DNA of 64,000 bases from Bog-375 sp049587755 (GCA_049587755.1 JBAVEN010000012.1:23575-87574); one strand, 5' to 3'; shown: positions 51,817-61,704, counted from the first letter of the stretch. Notes: a model not told the origin generated them from the sequence alone. Numbers and translations are program-made.

Positions 51817-53055
51817 GTGTCCTGGCGGTCGATCATCACGCTCAGTCTGATGGCTGAGCTGTTGCTGTTCGCCGGGTGCCGCTCGGGCCCGGCGCACGCG
51901 CCCGCCATCGGCCAGGCTTTCGTGGGGCCGGCCACGCTCAAGATCCACCTCGATATCTCTCTGCAGTCGCCCACCGTCGCGACCGTGAAACACGGCGAGC
52001 GGCTGGAGATTCTGGCGCGGCGCCGGAGCCTGATTCGCGTCCGCACTCCCCGTGGAGCGGAGGGCTGGACCGAAACCCGCCAGTTGCTGGCCGCCTCGGA
52101 TATGGCTAGCTTGCGGGAACTCGCCGAACGCTCCGCCAAAATGCCGTCGCAAGGCCAAGCCTCCAGCTACAGCGATTTGAACGCTCACACGCAGCCTTCG
52201 CGCGCCGCGCCCAGCTTTCTGCAGATCCGGGCGGGCGAAAAGTTCGACGTGGTGGCCACGATCCTCTTACCGCGCACCGACCTGCCCAGGGCGCCCTTGG
52301 TCTTTCCGGCGCCGAAAAGACCGTTGAAAAAAGGGGAGCCCAAGGGGAGGGTTCCGCCGCCCCCTATGCCCAAGCCGCCGCCCCTGCCGGCCGATTGGCT
52401 GGAATTATCCGGCAGGAACCCGGACCAGCCTGCACCCGAGCCCGAAGAACCAGCCGGGCAGCCGCCGCCGGAGCTGGATTACTGGACCCTGGTGCGCGTT
52501 TCCACCGGGCAAGCCGGCTGGGTGATGACGCACTATGTCTCGATGTCCATCCCGGACGAAGTCGCCCAGTATGCCGAGGGGCGCCGCATCGTCGCTTATT
52601 TTCCCCTCGGCCAAATAGTCGACCAGGACCTGCGGAAAAACATCTGGCTCTGGGTCACCGTTAGCAGCGGCGTTCACGATTACGACTTTGACAGCTTTCG
52701 CGTGTTTGTCTGGAGCCTGCGCCACCACCGTTACGAAACCAGCCATGTGGAACGGAACCTGGAAGGCTATCTGCCGGTGCTGGCGAAGCCGGCCGGCGCC
52801 GGCGGGCAAGCCGAGCCGGACTTTTCGATCTGCGTGCTGAACAAGACGGGCCAGAGGGTGCGGCGCGAGTATGTGCTTTCGGGCGGAAGGGTCCACCTAG
52901 TATCGGAAAGCGACTGCCCGGTGACGCCGCCGGTCTACACGCCGCAGGCGGCCTCCGCAACCGAGCTCGCCACCGGCGCCGCGCCAACCACGCCTCCGCC
53001 TCGGCAGAGCTTCTTCCAGCGCCTGAAGAATCGATTGAAAGCGCTGACCCGGTAG
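51817..53055 (+). CDS. Lipoprotein with SH3-like domains
   Basis: 412 aa from GTG 51817. Lipobox LLLFAGC (about residue 21), then an SH3-type segment (TVATVKHGERLEILARRRSL, VRTPRGAEGWTETRQL), a Pro/Lys-rich linker (RVPPPPMPKPPPLPAD), and a second SH3-like part ending VSTGQAGWVMTHYVSM. It is surface or periplasm anchored. The function is unknown; SH3-like domains of this kind often bind peptidoglycan. A TAAAAT at 51803-51808 could be its -10. The 266 bp before it hold no gene. Confidence 0.72.
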   Translation: MSWRSIITLSLMAELLLFAGCRSGPAHAPAIGQAFVGPATLKIHLDISLQSPTVATVKHGERLEILARRRSLIRVRTPRGAEGWTETRQLLAASDMASLRELAERSAKMPSQGQASSYSDLNAHTQPSRAAPSFLQIRAGEKFDVVATILLPRTDLPRAPLVFPAPKRPLKKGEPKGRVPPPPMPKPPPLPADWLELSGRNPDQPAPEPEEPAGQPPPELDYWTLVRVSTGQAGWVMTHYVSMSIPDEVAQYAEGRRIVAYFPLGQIVDQDLRKNIWLWVTVSSGVHDYDFDSFRVFVWSLRHHRYETSHVERNLEGYLPVLAKPAGAGGQAEPDFSICVLNKTGQRVRREYVLSGGRVHLVSESDCPVTPPVYTPQAASATELATGAAPTTPPPRQSFFQRLKNRLKALTR

Positions 53056-53117
53056 GCGCCGGGGCAAGGCACGGGCGTTGCAGAGCCCCATGCAGCGGCT
53101 AAGAATGCCGGAGGTAA

Positions 53118-53684
53118 TTACTGGACGCCGCAAATATTGCCGCTGAATTCACCGTTCCATCGTCCGCTCACGCCAAACGGGCTGCTGGCATCTGCCCAGA
53201 GGATGAATGGGCCGGCGACGTCCAACTGCCCCGAAGCAGACGCGAATCTACCGGTTCCTTTCACAATATTCGCGTTGGCCTTGTAGCTGCCCAACCAATT
53301 CGCAGCGGGCCAGATCACTACAGCATGGGGAACTTCATAGGTGAAACAGTCACCCTGTCCGCCCAACCAAGCCCCAGACGCGCCGAAGCAGACCTTATAT
53401 ACCCCGTCTCTCAGGATCGAAACCGCTCCTTGTCCGATCTGAGTTCCGTCGTTGCCCGACATGCCGCCGGAGAGAAACTCGCCGGCAAGGCTGGCATACA
53501 CCGGGCCGCCCCATGTGTCTGTTGATGCGAACTGATTTGAAGTGGGCAGGCTGCCCTGCACGATCCCGTGAAATGCCTTGCATCCATGCTGCGCCTGCGC
53601 CTGTGAAGCGGGCACGGGGAGAAGGACGGCTGCGAATGCTAGCGCGAAAACGAAGGTCAATGCAACAATGCTTTTCCGTCTCAT
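53118..53684 (-). CDS. Small secreted protein, unknown
   Basis: 188 aa from ATG 53684, with an ideal AAGGAGG 7 bases upstream. Signal peptide (RKSIVALTFVFALAFAAVLL up to about A32), then a Gly/Ser-rich mature part with Cys near residues 35, 99, 112 and 186, perhaps two disulfides: HGCKAFHG, VCFGASG, GDCFTYEV, NICGVQ. No family recognised. It is transcribed away from the ECF sigma gene. Confidence 0.65.
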   Translation of the reverse strand: MRRKSIVALTFVFALAFAAVLLPVPASQAQAQHGCKAFHGIVQGSLPTSNQFASTDTWGGPVYASLAGEFLSGGMSGNDGTQIGQGAVSILRDGVYKVCFGASGAWLGGQGDCFTYEVPHAVVIWPAANWLGSYKANANIVKGTGRFASASGQLDVAGPFILWADASSPFGVSGRWNGEFSGNICGVQ

Positions 53685-53807
53685 GGTCAAACCTCCTTAG
53701 ATTTGGTGGCCAGGCGCGGTTTTGGGACAGCGCCAGCCCTCACTTAGGGAATCGAAAACGGCGGGGGAAAGCTACAATGTTTCCAGAGGAATTCTTTCCG
53801 GGTGCCG

Positions 53808-54407
53808 ATGAACGCCGCCGCTACGCACGAGATCACCGGTATGTTGAGGGCTTGGGAGAGGGGTGAGCCCACCGCCCTGGACAACCTCATCCCCCACGTG
53901 TACCGGGAGCTGAAGCGGCTGGCACGGCGGCACATGCGCGGCGGCGATTACGGGAACCTCCAAACGACTGCTTTGGTTCACGAAGCCTACATCCGGCTGG
54001 TGGAGATACACAGCGCAAGGTGGCAGGACCGTGCGCACTTCTATGCTGTAGCGGCTCGAATCATGCGGGGCATCCTCGTGGACGCCGCCCGTGTCCGGTG
54101 GTCTCAGAAGCGCGGCGGGTTGCCCCGGGGCGTCGGCACGTCCACCGGCATTGACCTGGACCAGATTCCGGACATGGGGTCCGGACGGGCGGAAGAGATC
54201 CTGGCTATCCACGAGGCGCTGGAGCATCTGGCCAAAATGGATGCCCGCCAGGCGGAGGTGGTTGAGATGCGCTTTTTCGGCGGGCTCAGTGTGGATGAGA
54301 CCGCCGAGGTGCTGGAGATCTCGCCGCAGAGCGTCATGCGGGACTGGAAGCTGGCCAAAGCCTGGCTGCGGAGAGAGATTGGGAAGGGTCGTGTCACGAA
54401 GCCATAG
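53808..54407 (+). CDS. ECF sigma factor (TIGR02999 / SigZ-like acidobacterial type)
   Basis: 199 aa. HEITGMLRAWERGEPTALDN, LIPHVYRELKRLARRHMRGG, LQTTALVHEAYIRLVE, FYAVAARIMRGILVDAARVR and the region 4 block MRFFGGLSVDETAEVLEISP are the hallmark of this group. GTG 53802 is an alternative start. In acidobacterial genomes this group usually sits next to a Ser/Thr kinase, as here (the kinase starts 128 bp downstream), suggesting phospho-control of the sigma factor. Confidence 0.9.
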   Translation: MNAAATHEITGMLRAWERGEPTALDNLIPHVYRELKRLARRHMRGGDYGNLQTTALVHEAYIRLVEIHSARWQDRAHFYAVAARIMRGILVDAARVRWSQKRGGLPRGVGTSTGIDLDQIPDMGSGRAEEILAIHEALEHLAKMDARQAEVVEMRFFGGLSVDETAEVLEISPQSVMRDWKLAKAWLRREIGKGRVTKP

Positions 54408-54512
54408 ACGCTGAAATCTGGATCCCGGTGAGCGGGCGGCCGGCGCGTGTGGTTGCCGGATCGTCCAGGCCATGTAGGCCATGTCAAGGCCATGGGATTT
54501 GCGATTTTGCGG

Positions 54513-54521
54513 TGCTATAAT
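54513..54521 (+). promoter_or_regulatory. Extended -10 promoter of kinase gene
   Basis: TGCTATAAT (54513-54521) is a consensus extended -10, 14 bp before the kinase ATG, giving a very short leader. No -35 is obvious. Confidence 0.55.
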
Positions 54522-54535
54522 CCGCCCAGGCTGTT

Positions 54536-57382
54536 ATGGATTCGGCCCGCTGGAAACGCATCAAGGAGATTTACCAGGAGGCGTCGGAACGCGAGCCCGA
54601 GGAACGGGCGGTATTTCTTACGGTCGCCTGCGCCGGGCATGACGACTTGCGGCGCGAGGTGGAGTCTCTGTTGGCGCAGCCGTCGGCGGACGACCTGCTC
54701 GACCGGCCCGCGTGGGAGTCCGAGGCAGGCAGCCGGAATACGCCTTCGGACGCAGCCCTGCCAGCCATCGGGCAGCGGGTCGCCCACTACGAGATTCAAG
54801 CGAAGCTTGGTGAAGGCGGCATGGGGGCTGTGTACCGTGCCTTCGATACGCAACTTCACCGGCCGGTAGCGCTCAAGGTCCTTCCACCGGAGTATGCATC
54901 CGACCCCGAATGGCGGTCCCGATTGCTGCGCGAAGCCCGCGCCGCTTCCGCACTGAATCATCCGAACATCGTAGGCACATACGAGGTCGGCTCCGATAAC
55001 GGCGTGGACTTTTTCGCCATGGAGTACGTGGAGGGCAAGTCGCTGACCAAGATCATCCCTGCCGGGGGAATGGGGCTGGATGAAACCCTGGACTACGCGG
55101 TGCAGATCGCCGGCGGACTGGCGAAGGCCCACGCGGCAGGTGTGATCCATCGGGATCTGAAGCCGGGCAACATCATGCTGAACACCGATGGGCTGGTGAA
55201 GCTGCTGGATTTCGGCTTAGCCCGGAGGGCGGAACTGGGGCCTGGGCACGAGAGCACGGTGACGATGGAAGGCCGGATCATGGGCACACCTGCTTACATG
55301 TCTCCGGAGCAGGCGCAAGGACAGTCGGTTGACGCGCGATCCGACATTTTCTCGCTGGGCGTGGTGCTTTACGAGATGGCCACCGGCACTCGCCCATTTC
55401 GCGGCGACAGCGCGATGTCGGTAATTTCATCGATCCTCAAGGACTCGCCGCCCGCTCCCGCCGAGGTCAATCCAGCGGTCCCACGCGACCTCGATCGCAT
55501 CGTCAGGCGCTGCCTCGTAAAAGATGCTGCCCGGCGCTACCAGAGCGCGGTAGACCTTCACAGCGATCTCGAAGATTTGCAGCTGCGGGCCGCGTCTGGC
55601 GAAGCGCTCGAGTTCGTGCGCCCCGGCACCCGGCGGAGGCTGCCCAAGCGGTTCGTGCTGATCGTTGTGGGCGTTCTAACGGTCATCACGGGATACGCAA
55701 TCTTCCGGCGTGCCGGGCAGACAGGGAGCCCGCGGCCCGCTTTGGTTCACGCGGAGTTCTCGCAATTGACGTCGCAACCCGGCGTCGAGTGGTTCCCGAG
55801 TCTCTCACCCGACGGGAAGTGGCTGGTCTATGCGGGTGCCAGCGCCAGAGGCCGCCAGATTTATCTACAGAGCGTCAGCGGGCAGAACCCCTTCGACCTC
55901 AGCAAGGATCCAACGGTTGACGACGACCAGCCGGTGTTCTCGCCGGACGGCGAGCGCATCGCCTTCCGCTCCAGCCGCGAGGGGGGCGGCATCTTCGTCA
56001 TGGGCCGCACGGGCGAGGCGGCCAGACGCGTTACGCATATGGGCTTCAAGCCATCATGGTCGCCCGACGGCACCCAACTCGCCTTCACGACCGAAAACGT
56101 CGAACTAAATCCGCAGAACGTGGATACGCGCAGCGAGTTGTGGGTCGTCACAGTGAGCAACGGAAAAGCGCGTCGGCTCAACGAGGGAGACGCCGTCTTG
56201 GCGAGCTGGTCGCCACACAATCACCGTATCGCATACACACACCGGCTGGGCAATCCGGCCCAGGCAGAGTTGTGGACGATCTCGGTCACAGGCGGAACTC
56301 CCACACAGGTGACCGGCGATAGGGCCACCAACTGGAATCCCGTATGGTCTCCGGATGGGAAGTATCTCTATTACGCGAGCGACAGGGGCGGCAGCACGAA
56401 TCTCTGGCGTGTCCCGATCGATGAAACGTCCGGCAAGGCAAGGGCAGAGCCTGAACCGATCACAACGCCAGCGCCGTACCTCGCCCACCCGAGCCTCTCC
56501 GCCGACGGGAAACGCATCGCGTACACATCGGTACTCGTCACGGCGAACATTCAGCAACTGGCGCTGGATCCTTCCGGCGCCCCAAAAGGACAACCGGCTT
56601 GGGCGACCACCGGCTCGCTGCGCTGGTCGGATCCCGATCCTTCGCCGGACGGCGAATGGGTTGCATTCTACTCGCTCGTGCAACCTGGAGGACACCTCTA
56701 CGTCACACACCCGGACGGCACGGCGATGCGGCAACTGACGAGCGATTCCGCGACCGATCGCATGCCTCGTTGGTCGCCGGATGGCAGGTGGATTGCCTGT
56801 TTCTCAAATCGTAGCGGCCACCTGGAACTGTGGAAGATCAGACCCGACGGCAGCGACTTGCAGCAGCTCACGGAAGGTGGAGCAGGGTACCTTGCATGGT
56901 CCCCAGACGGCTCACGGATCGCGACGGTCGGCGCGATCGAAGCGCCGGTCGTCAAGTGGAGGGTTTTGGTCTTCGACCCGAATCGCCCGTGGAAACAACA
57001 GACTCCGGATGTGCTGCCGCCGCTCGACCCTCCATCCGTCCACTTCCTGGTGAATTCGTGGTCGCCCGACGGCGAGCACCTCGCCGGTCACGTGGATTCG
57101 GCGACACAAGGGATTGTGATGTATTCGCTGCGCTCGCGCAAATACGAACGGCTGACCGACTTCGGCCAATGGCCGGTGTGGCTGCCGCACAGCAACCGCG
57201 TGATGTTCGTCGCGGCCGGCAAGGCATTCTACATCGTCGACACGCAGTCAAAGCAGGTCCGGAAGATCTTCTCCGTAACACGCGACATCCTAGGCCCACC
57301 GCAGCTCACACGCGACGGCAAGACTGCGTACTTCTCGCGGCGCGTGACCGAATCGGATATCTGGCTCCTGACGTTGAAGTGA
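54536..57382 (+). CDS. Ser/Thr protein kinase with C-terminal PD40/TolB-like propeller
   Basis: 948 aa. N-terminal 80-residue region (ARWKRIKEIYQEASEREPEE). Kinase domain about 84-345: GEGGMGAVYRA, catalytic Lys in ALKVLP, HRDLKPGN with D207, DFG at D225, GTPAYMSPEQAQG. One membrane helix at about 372-393 (FVLIVVGVLTVITGYAIF). The outer part has repeated FSPDGERIAF, WSPDGKYLYYASD and WSPDGRWIACFS blocks, a PD40 propeller that could sense a ligand. Probably regulates the neighbouring sigma factor. Confidence 0.93.
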   Translation: MDSARWKRIKEIYQEASEREPEERAVFLTVACAGHDDLRREVESLLAQPSADDLLDRPAWESEAGSRNTPSDAALPAIGQRVAHYEIQAKLGEGGMGAVYRAFDTQLHRPVALKVLPPEYASDPEWRSRLLREARAASALNHPNIVGTYEVGSDNGVDFFAMEYVEGKSLTKIIPAGGMGLDETLDYAVQIAGGLAKAHAAGVIHRDLKPGNIMLNTDGLVKLLDFGLARRAELGPGHESTVTMEGRIMGTPAYMSPEQAQGQSVDARSDIFSLGVVLYEMATGTRPFRGDSAMSVISSILKDSPPAPAEVNPAVPRDLDRIVRRCLVKDAARRYQSAVDLHSDLEDLQLRAASGEALEFVRPGTRRRLPKRFVLIVVGVLTVITGYAIFRRAGQTGSPRPALVHAEFSQLTSQPGVEWFPSLSPDGKWLVYAGASARGRQIYLQSVSGQNPFDLSKDPTVDDDQPVFSPDGERIAFRSSREGGGIFVMGRTGEAARRVTHMGFKPSWSPDGTQLAFTTENVELNPQNVDTRSELWVVTVSNGKARRLNEGDAVLASWSPHNHRIAYTHRLGNPAQAELWTISVTGGTPTQVTGDRATNWNPVWSPDGKYLYYASDRGGSTNLWRVPIDETSGKARAEPEPITTPAPYLAHPSLSADGKRIAYTSVLVTANIQQLALDPSGAPKGQPAWATTGSLRWSDPDPSPDGEWVAFYSLVQPGGHLYVTHPDGTAMRQLTSDSATDRMPRWSPDGRWIACFSNRSGHLELWKIRPDGSDLQQLTEGGAGYLAWSPDGSRIATVGAIEAPVVKWRVLVFDPNRPWKQQTPDVLPPLDPPSVHFLVNSWSPDGEHLAGHVDSATQGIVMYSLRSRKYERLTDFGQWPVWLPHSNRVMFVAAGKAFYIVDTQSKQVRKIFSVTRDILGPPQLTRDGKTAYFSRRVTESDIWLLTLK

Positions 57383-57486
57383 CGCTGGCTTCCAGCCTGA
57401 GGCGGACGCGGTGCGCGAACTGCGCGACATCACCGTACCGGTCGCGGGCGGCTCGCGGCGATGGTTGTTATGATAAGCGCAGACCC

Positions 57487-58362
57487 ATGACCGCCGTCGC
57501 GGAATCCACGCCAAAGACGCGCCTGCCTTGGGCGGCCATCGCCTGGATCGCGGTGCCGCTGCTGGTCTGCTACGCGGCAATCCTGCAGAGGCTCATTCTC
57601 CAGTGGTGGAACGATCCCGACATGGGGCACGGATTCTTCGTGCCTCTGGTGGCGGGATACATCGTGTGGCAACGCCGCCGGGAGTTGCTGGCCACCGAGG
57701 CTCGTCCCACCTGGTGGGGACTGCTGCTGGTGGCGTGGGGCGGCGTGCAGCTCCTCATCGGCACGCTGGGAGTGGAGCTGTTCACGGCGCGCACGGCGCT
57801 GGTGATAACCCTGATCGGAGTGGTGTGGACGGTGGGCGGAAAGCCGGTGCTGCGCAAGCTGGCATTTCCGCTGTTTCTGCTGTTTTTCATGGTGCCCATT
57901 CCCACCGTGGTCTACAACAGCCTCACCTTCCCGCTGCAGCTTCTGGCCACCCGCATGGCGGCATCGGGGCTGCTCGCGATCGGCATTCCGGTGCTGCGCG
58001 AAGGCAACATTCTCGATCTGCCCAACCAGCAGCTTTCCGTGGTGGAAGCTTGCAGCGGCATCCGCTCGCTGCTATCGCTCACGTTTCTGTCCCTGGTGTA
58101 TGGCTATTTCTTCGAGAAGCGGACCTGGCTGCGGGTAGTGCTGTTTCTGGCCACGATTCCCGTCGCTTTGATTGCCAATGCCGGGCGGGTGATGGTGACC
58201 GGGATTCTCTCCGAGATCCGCAGCGATCTCGCGGAAGGCTTCTTCCATGAGTCTACCGGGATGGTGATTTTTCTGGCGGCCGGGGTGATCCTGTTCCTCC
58301 TTCATCGGGTTCTTCTTCTGCTTACCAGGTTCGGCGCGAAGAAAGGACCGGCGCGGATATGA
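57487..58362 (+). CDS. Exosortase
   Basis: 291 aa multi-pass membrane transpeptidase-like enzyme. The catalytic triad is seen: C189 in VEACSGIRSLLSL, R234 in NAGRVMVTG, H254 in FHESTG. The N-terminal part has DMGHGFFVPLVAGYI. It sorts PEP-CTERM proteins such as the one at 16.8 kb. It overlaps epsI by 4 bp. A TATGAT at 57469-57474 could be the -10. Confidence 0.94.
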   Translation: MTAVAESTPKTRLPWAAIAWIAVPLLVCYAAILQRLILQWWNDPDMGHGFFVPLVAGYIVWQRRRELLATEARPTWWGLLLVAWGGVQLLIGTLGVELFTARTALVITLIGVVWTVGGKPVLRKLAFPLFLLFFMVPIPTVVYNSLTFPLQLLATRMAASGLLAIGIPVLREGNILDLPNQQLSVVEACSGIRSLLSLTFLSLVYGYFFEKRTWLRVVLFLATIPVALIANAGRVMVTGILSEIRSDLAEGFFHESTGMVIFLAAGVILFLLHRVLLLLTRFGAKKGPARI

Positions 58363-59009
58363 CGAAGAATCCGTACGTGCGCGTGGTAACCGTGCTCCTG
58401 CTGCTGGAGGCGGTCGCGTTTTACGCCTTCGCATCGCGGCAGGAAACCGCGCCGCCGGTCGAGCCGCTGCTCTTGTTTCCCCCCGTGATCGGCGATTGGC
58501 TGATTTATCGCGATTTCCCGCTCGACCAAGAAGTGCTGGACGTTCTCAAGGCGGACGACACGCTGAACCGGTTCTATGCGAACCAGTCCACCAAGGAGTT
58601 GGCCGGCCTCTACATCGCCTACTTTAAGACGCAGCGCTACGGCCAGGCGCCGCACTCTCCAAAGAATTGCCTGCCGGGGTCCGGTTGGGAGCCGGTCAAG
58701 GCGGATTTCGTTTCCCTGCGCGCGCCCGGCTGGGACGCGCCGATCACGGTGAACCGCTACGTGGTGGAGCGCGGCGATGAGAAAAGCGTGACCTTGTACT
58801 GGTATCAAAGCCACAACCGGGTGATTGCCACCGAGTACGCCGCCAAATTCTGGGCGGTGGCGGATTCCATTCGCTACCGGCGCAGCGATACGGCGCTGGT
58901 GAGAATCATGGTCCCGGTGGGACCGGCGGGTGTCGGCCGGGCCGAACAGACTGCGGCCGCGTTCGCGCAGGCCGTCTTTCCCGCTCTGCTGCGGCAATTG
59001 CCGCTATAG
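58359..59009 (+). CDS. epsI: EpsI-family protein (exosortase-associated)
   Basis: 216 aa with one N-terminal membrane helix (VVTVLLLLEAVAFYAFA). Typical EpsI features: PPVIGDWLIYRDFPLDQEVL, AYFKTQRYGQAPHSPKNCLP with GSGW, and YWYQSHNRVIATEYAAKFW. In many species EpsI and exosortase are fused or coupled and support exopolysaccharide/sorting. Coupled to the exosortase by an ATGA overlap. Confidence 0.92.
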   Translation: MTKNPYVRVVTVLLLLEAVAFYAFASRQETAPPVEPLLLFPPVIGDWLIYRDFPLDQEVLDVLKADDTLNRFYANQSTKELAGLYIAYFKTQRYGQAPHSPKNCLPGSGWEPVKADFVSLRAPGWDAPITVNRYVVERGDEKSVTLYWYQSHNRVIATEYAAKFWAVADSIRYRRSDTALVRIMVPVGPAGVGRAEQTAAAFAQAVFPALLRQLPL

Positions 59010-59073
59010 GCGCGCGCGGGCGGCAAGTGCGCGCGGCTTGAGGGAGCGCGGCTTCAAAGGGCCTCCAGCCCCG

Positions 59074-60780
59074 CTACCGCACTTCGATCCACTGCGGCAT
59101 CATGCGCAGCATGCCGCCCTTCATCCAGGCGCGGAACGGAACCCGCCCGAAGACCGCGCGCAGCCGGGTCTCGAGCGCGTCGTCCTGCGAGCGCTTCAGC
59201 CAGATATCGAGCAGGGTGCGGCGTCCCGGATAGAGCAGCAGGCCGACGTCTTCGGTGGCGGGAATCCCGGCCTTCTTCTTGAGCAGCGCGATGGCGGTGT
59301 CCAGGCCGCCCAATTCGTCCACCAGCCCGCGCGGCCTGGCCTGCGAACCCAGCCAGACCCGGCCCTCGGCCACCGGCTCGATTTCGGCGTACGGGCGGTG
59401 GCGCGCGGCGGCGACTTTGGCCACGAACTCGTGATAGCTTTGGTCGATGCCGCGCTGCACCAGCGCGCGCTGCTCGGCGTTGAGCGAGGTGTAATCGGAA
59501 TCGATGCCGGCGTTGCGGCCGCGCTCCACCGCGTCCTTGGTGATGCCCAGCTTGTCGTAGAGCCCGTGCAGGTCCGGCTTGCCGAAGACCACCCCGATGG
59601 AGCCGGTTTCGGTTTCCGGATAAGCCACAATCGGGTCGCCGGTCATCGCCATGTAATAGCCGCCCGAAGCCGCCACGTCGGACATCGAAATCACCACCGG
59701 CTTTTTCTGGTCTGTCAGGTTCATCTCGCGCCACATCTCGTCGGACGCCGTGACCTCTCCGCCGGGCGAATCGATGCGCACCAGGATGCCCTTGGCGAGC
59801 GGGTCGGCCGCGGCCTCGCGCAGCAGCTTGTCGAAGCCGTAGGAAGTCAGCCCTTCGCCGCCATCGTCGCTGGGATCGCCGCGAACGATATCGCCCTCGG
59901 CCACCACCAGCGCGAAGTGATCGCGCGGCACGGTGCGCGGCGAGGCCTTCAGATACCGCGAGAGCGGCGCCTTGTTGGGCTCCGGGCCGCCCAGGCGCTG
60001 GCGGAGCTCGCCCCACATCTGGTCCTCGAAGCGCAGTTCGTCCACCAGCCCCGCCAGTAGCGCGTCGGGAGCGGTAAACGGCCCCTGGTCGATGAGGGCC
60101 CGCACCTGGTCCGGCTGCATGCGGCGGGAGGTGGCGATACGGTCCACCAGGTTGCCGTAGAGCGAGTCGACCATCGAGTCGAGGACCTCCTTGGTTTCCG
60201 GGCTCATGTCGTTGCGAGTGAACATGTCGCCGAAATCTTTGTACTTGCCGTCGTGCTCCACATCCACCGTCACCCCGAGTTTGGCCAGCGTCTTCTGGAA
60301 GTAGAGGACCTCCGCGCGCATGCCCTTCAGCATCAGCGGATCCTCCGGTCCGAGGTAGATGCGGTCCGCGGCCAGAGCCAGGTAATATTCGCGCGCCGAG
60401 GGAGTGCGCAGGTAGGCGAATACCGGCTTGCCCGATTTGCGAAACTGCTCCACATCGCTGCGGATCTCTTCCAGCTTGCCCCAGCCAACCGACAGGCCCT
60501 CCGGTTCCAATACGACCGCTTGGATGCGGCTATCCTGCGCCGCGCGCCGCAGCGCCATCCACACGCTGGCGACGGTGATGGCGGCGCGGGGGTTTTCGAA
60601 AAACGGCACCTCCACTGCGGGCTTTTCCGGAATGTCGCCTGCCAGGCGCACCACCAGCACGGAATTGGAAGCGATTTCCGGCGGCCTCTCGCGAAGTTGG
60701 AACAGCAGGAACAGCAGCAGAACGCCGCTCAGGAAAACCAGCAGCAGACCAGTTAACAGTCCTAGCAGAAACTTCAACAT
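59074..60780 (-). CDS. sppA: Signal peptide peptidase SppA (67K type)
   Basis: 568 aa, two tandem S49 domains. N-terminal anchor (LLGLLTGLLLVFLSGVLLLFL). The catalytic Lys is K181 in DGKYKDFGDMFTR of the first domain, and the nucleophile Ser is S372 in MSDVAASGGYYMA of the second, the expected Ser-Lys dyad split over both halves. It digests cleaved signal peptides in the membrane. Full length. No other gene in the operon. Confidence 0.95.
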   Translation of the reverse strand: MLKFLLGLLTGLLLVFLSGVLLLFLLFQLRERPPEIASNSVLVVRLAGDIPEKPAVEVPFFENPRAAITVASVWMALRRAAQDSRIQAVVLEPEGLSVGWGKLEEIRSDVEQFRKSGKPVFAYLRTPSAREYYLALAADRIYLGPEDPLMLKGMRAEVLYFQKTLAKLGVTVDVEHDGKYKDFGDMFTRNDMSPETKEVLDSMVDSLYGNLVDRIATSRRMQPDQVRALIDQGPFTAPDALLAGLVDELRFEDQMWGELRQRLGGPEPNKAPLSRYLKASPRTVPRDHFALVVAEGDIVRGDPSDDGGEGLTSYGFDKLLREAAADPLAKGILVRIDSPGGEVTASDEMWREMNLTDQKKPVVISMSDVAASGGYYMAMTGDPIVAYPETETGSIGVVFGKPDLHGLYDKLGITKDAVERGRNAGIDSDYTSLNAEQRALVQRGIDQSYHEFVAKVAAARHRPYAEIEPVAEGRVWLGSQARPRGLVDELGGLDTAIALLKKKAGIPATEDVGLLLYPGRRTLLDIWLKRSQDDALETRLRAVFGRVPFRAWMKGGMLRMMPQWIEVR

Positions 60781-60955
60781 GGTACTTCGAAAGTAGCATA
60801 GGGGCCTCGGCCGCGAAGCATCGCGAGGGCGTTTCTATACTCGCCACAGCCGCCGATCGAAGCCGCTACGGCGCCTTGCGGTCACGGCGCTTTGCGGTCT
60901 ATTGTTGCCGCCGTTTTGCCGTGCTACGTTAGTCACGATTCAGGAGGTGGGTATG

Positions 60956-61593
60956 GCTTCTGCGTATCATCAGAGTGCGGTGAACCTGGGCGAATCGTGC
61001 AACGATTTTGAGCAGGCGATTTACATCCACCATACCGGCTGGGGCGCCGTCAATCTTCCGAGCGTAGAGGCGCGCTGGTTTCCGAAGCTGGCCTGCGCGG
61101 GGGCGTCTGCATGGGCCTGTCGTCACTCTGGATCGCCTGCCGGGGCGACTGGCGCGTCTTCAAGAACACCTATGCCACGCCGGGCGGCATGGCGATCGTC
61201 CGCGGGTTCATGAACCTGCACAGTGAGACGGCACGAGTCGGTACGGCGGGGACTGTGACCAAGGATTCTCAACTCTATCAACTGTTGTTGCAGGCGATCG
61301 GCGTCCGCTATGCGGGAGCCCAGCGCAGCGCCACGAACAACATGGTGAGCGAAGGTGTGGGCGGTTTCGTGCCCGGCGAGGACGGCCTGTACCTCCTCGA
61401 TTTTTGGGGAGCCGCAGGACATGCGATCGCGTTCAAGAACGTCAGCCGGTCGTTCCTCATCTTCGACCCAAACTATGGAGCGGCTTCCCTGCCGAACGTG
61501 AATGCGTTCCGCGCTTTTGTCAACTGGTTCTTCGCGGCCTAGTATCCGTCCCTGGACGCGGGCTGGATCCTGCAGCGCTACTATCTCGGCTGA
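60956..61593 (+). pseudogene. YopT-like (C58) papain-fold cysteine protease, frameshifted and with an internal amber codon
   Basis: From ATG 60956 (after AGGAGG) the protein reads SAYHQSAVNLGESCNDFEQA ... RWFPKLACAG. It then leaves the family frame at the G-run 61099-61103. One extra G would give AGGVCMGLSSLWIACRGDW, matching the C58 catalytic-Cys region. The rest is in that frame: GHAIAFKN gives the His and IFDPNYG the Asp. A TAG at 61540 then interrupts before YPSLDAGWILQRYYLG and a stop at 61591-61593, which reads like the natural end. Two lesions suggest decay, but a homopolymer error or frameshifting could explain the first. Confidence 0.72.
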
Positions 61594-61598
61594 GATAG
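61581..61598. terminator. Hairpin after C58-type pseudogene
   Basis: CTATCTC (61581-61587) pairs with GAGATAG (61592-61598) around GGCT. No T-run follows. It overlaps the inferred original stop codon. Confidence 0.35.
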
Positions 61599-61704
61599 CG
61601 CCAACCGCCGGACCGCCAATGCGGGGGCGTCTCCGCACAGTTCCGCCGGCTACCCCTATACCGGACAAACTTCCTGCCGATAAGTAGAATAGGACAAGAG
61701 CGGC

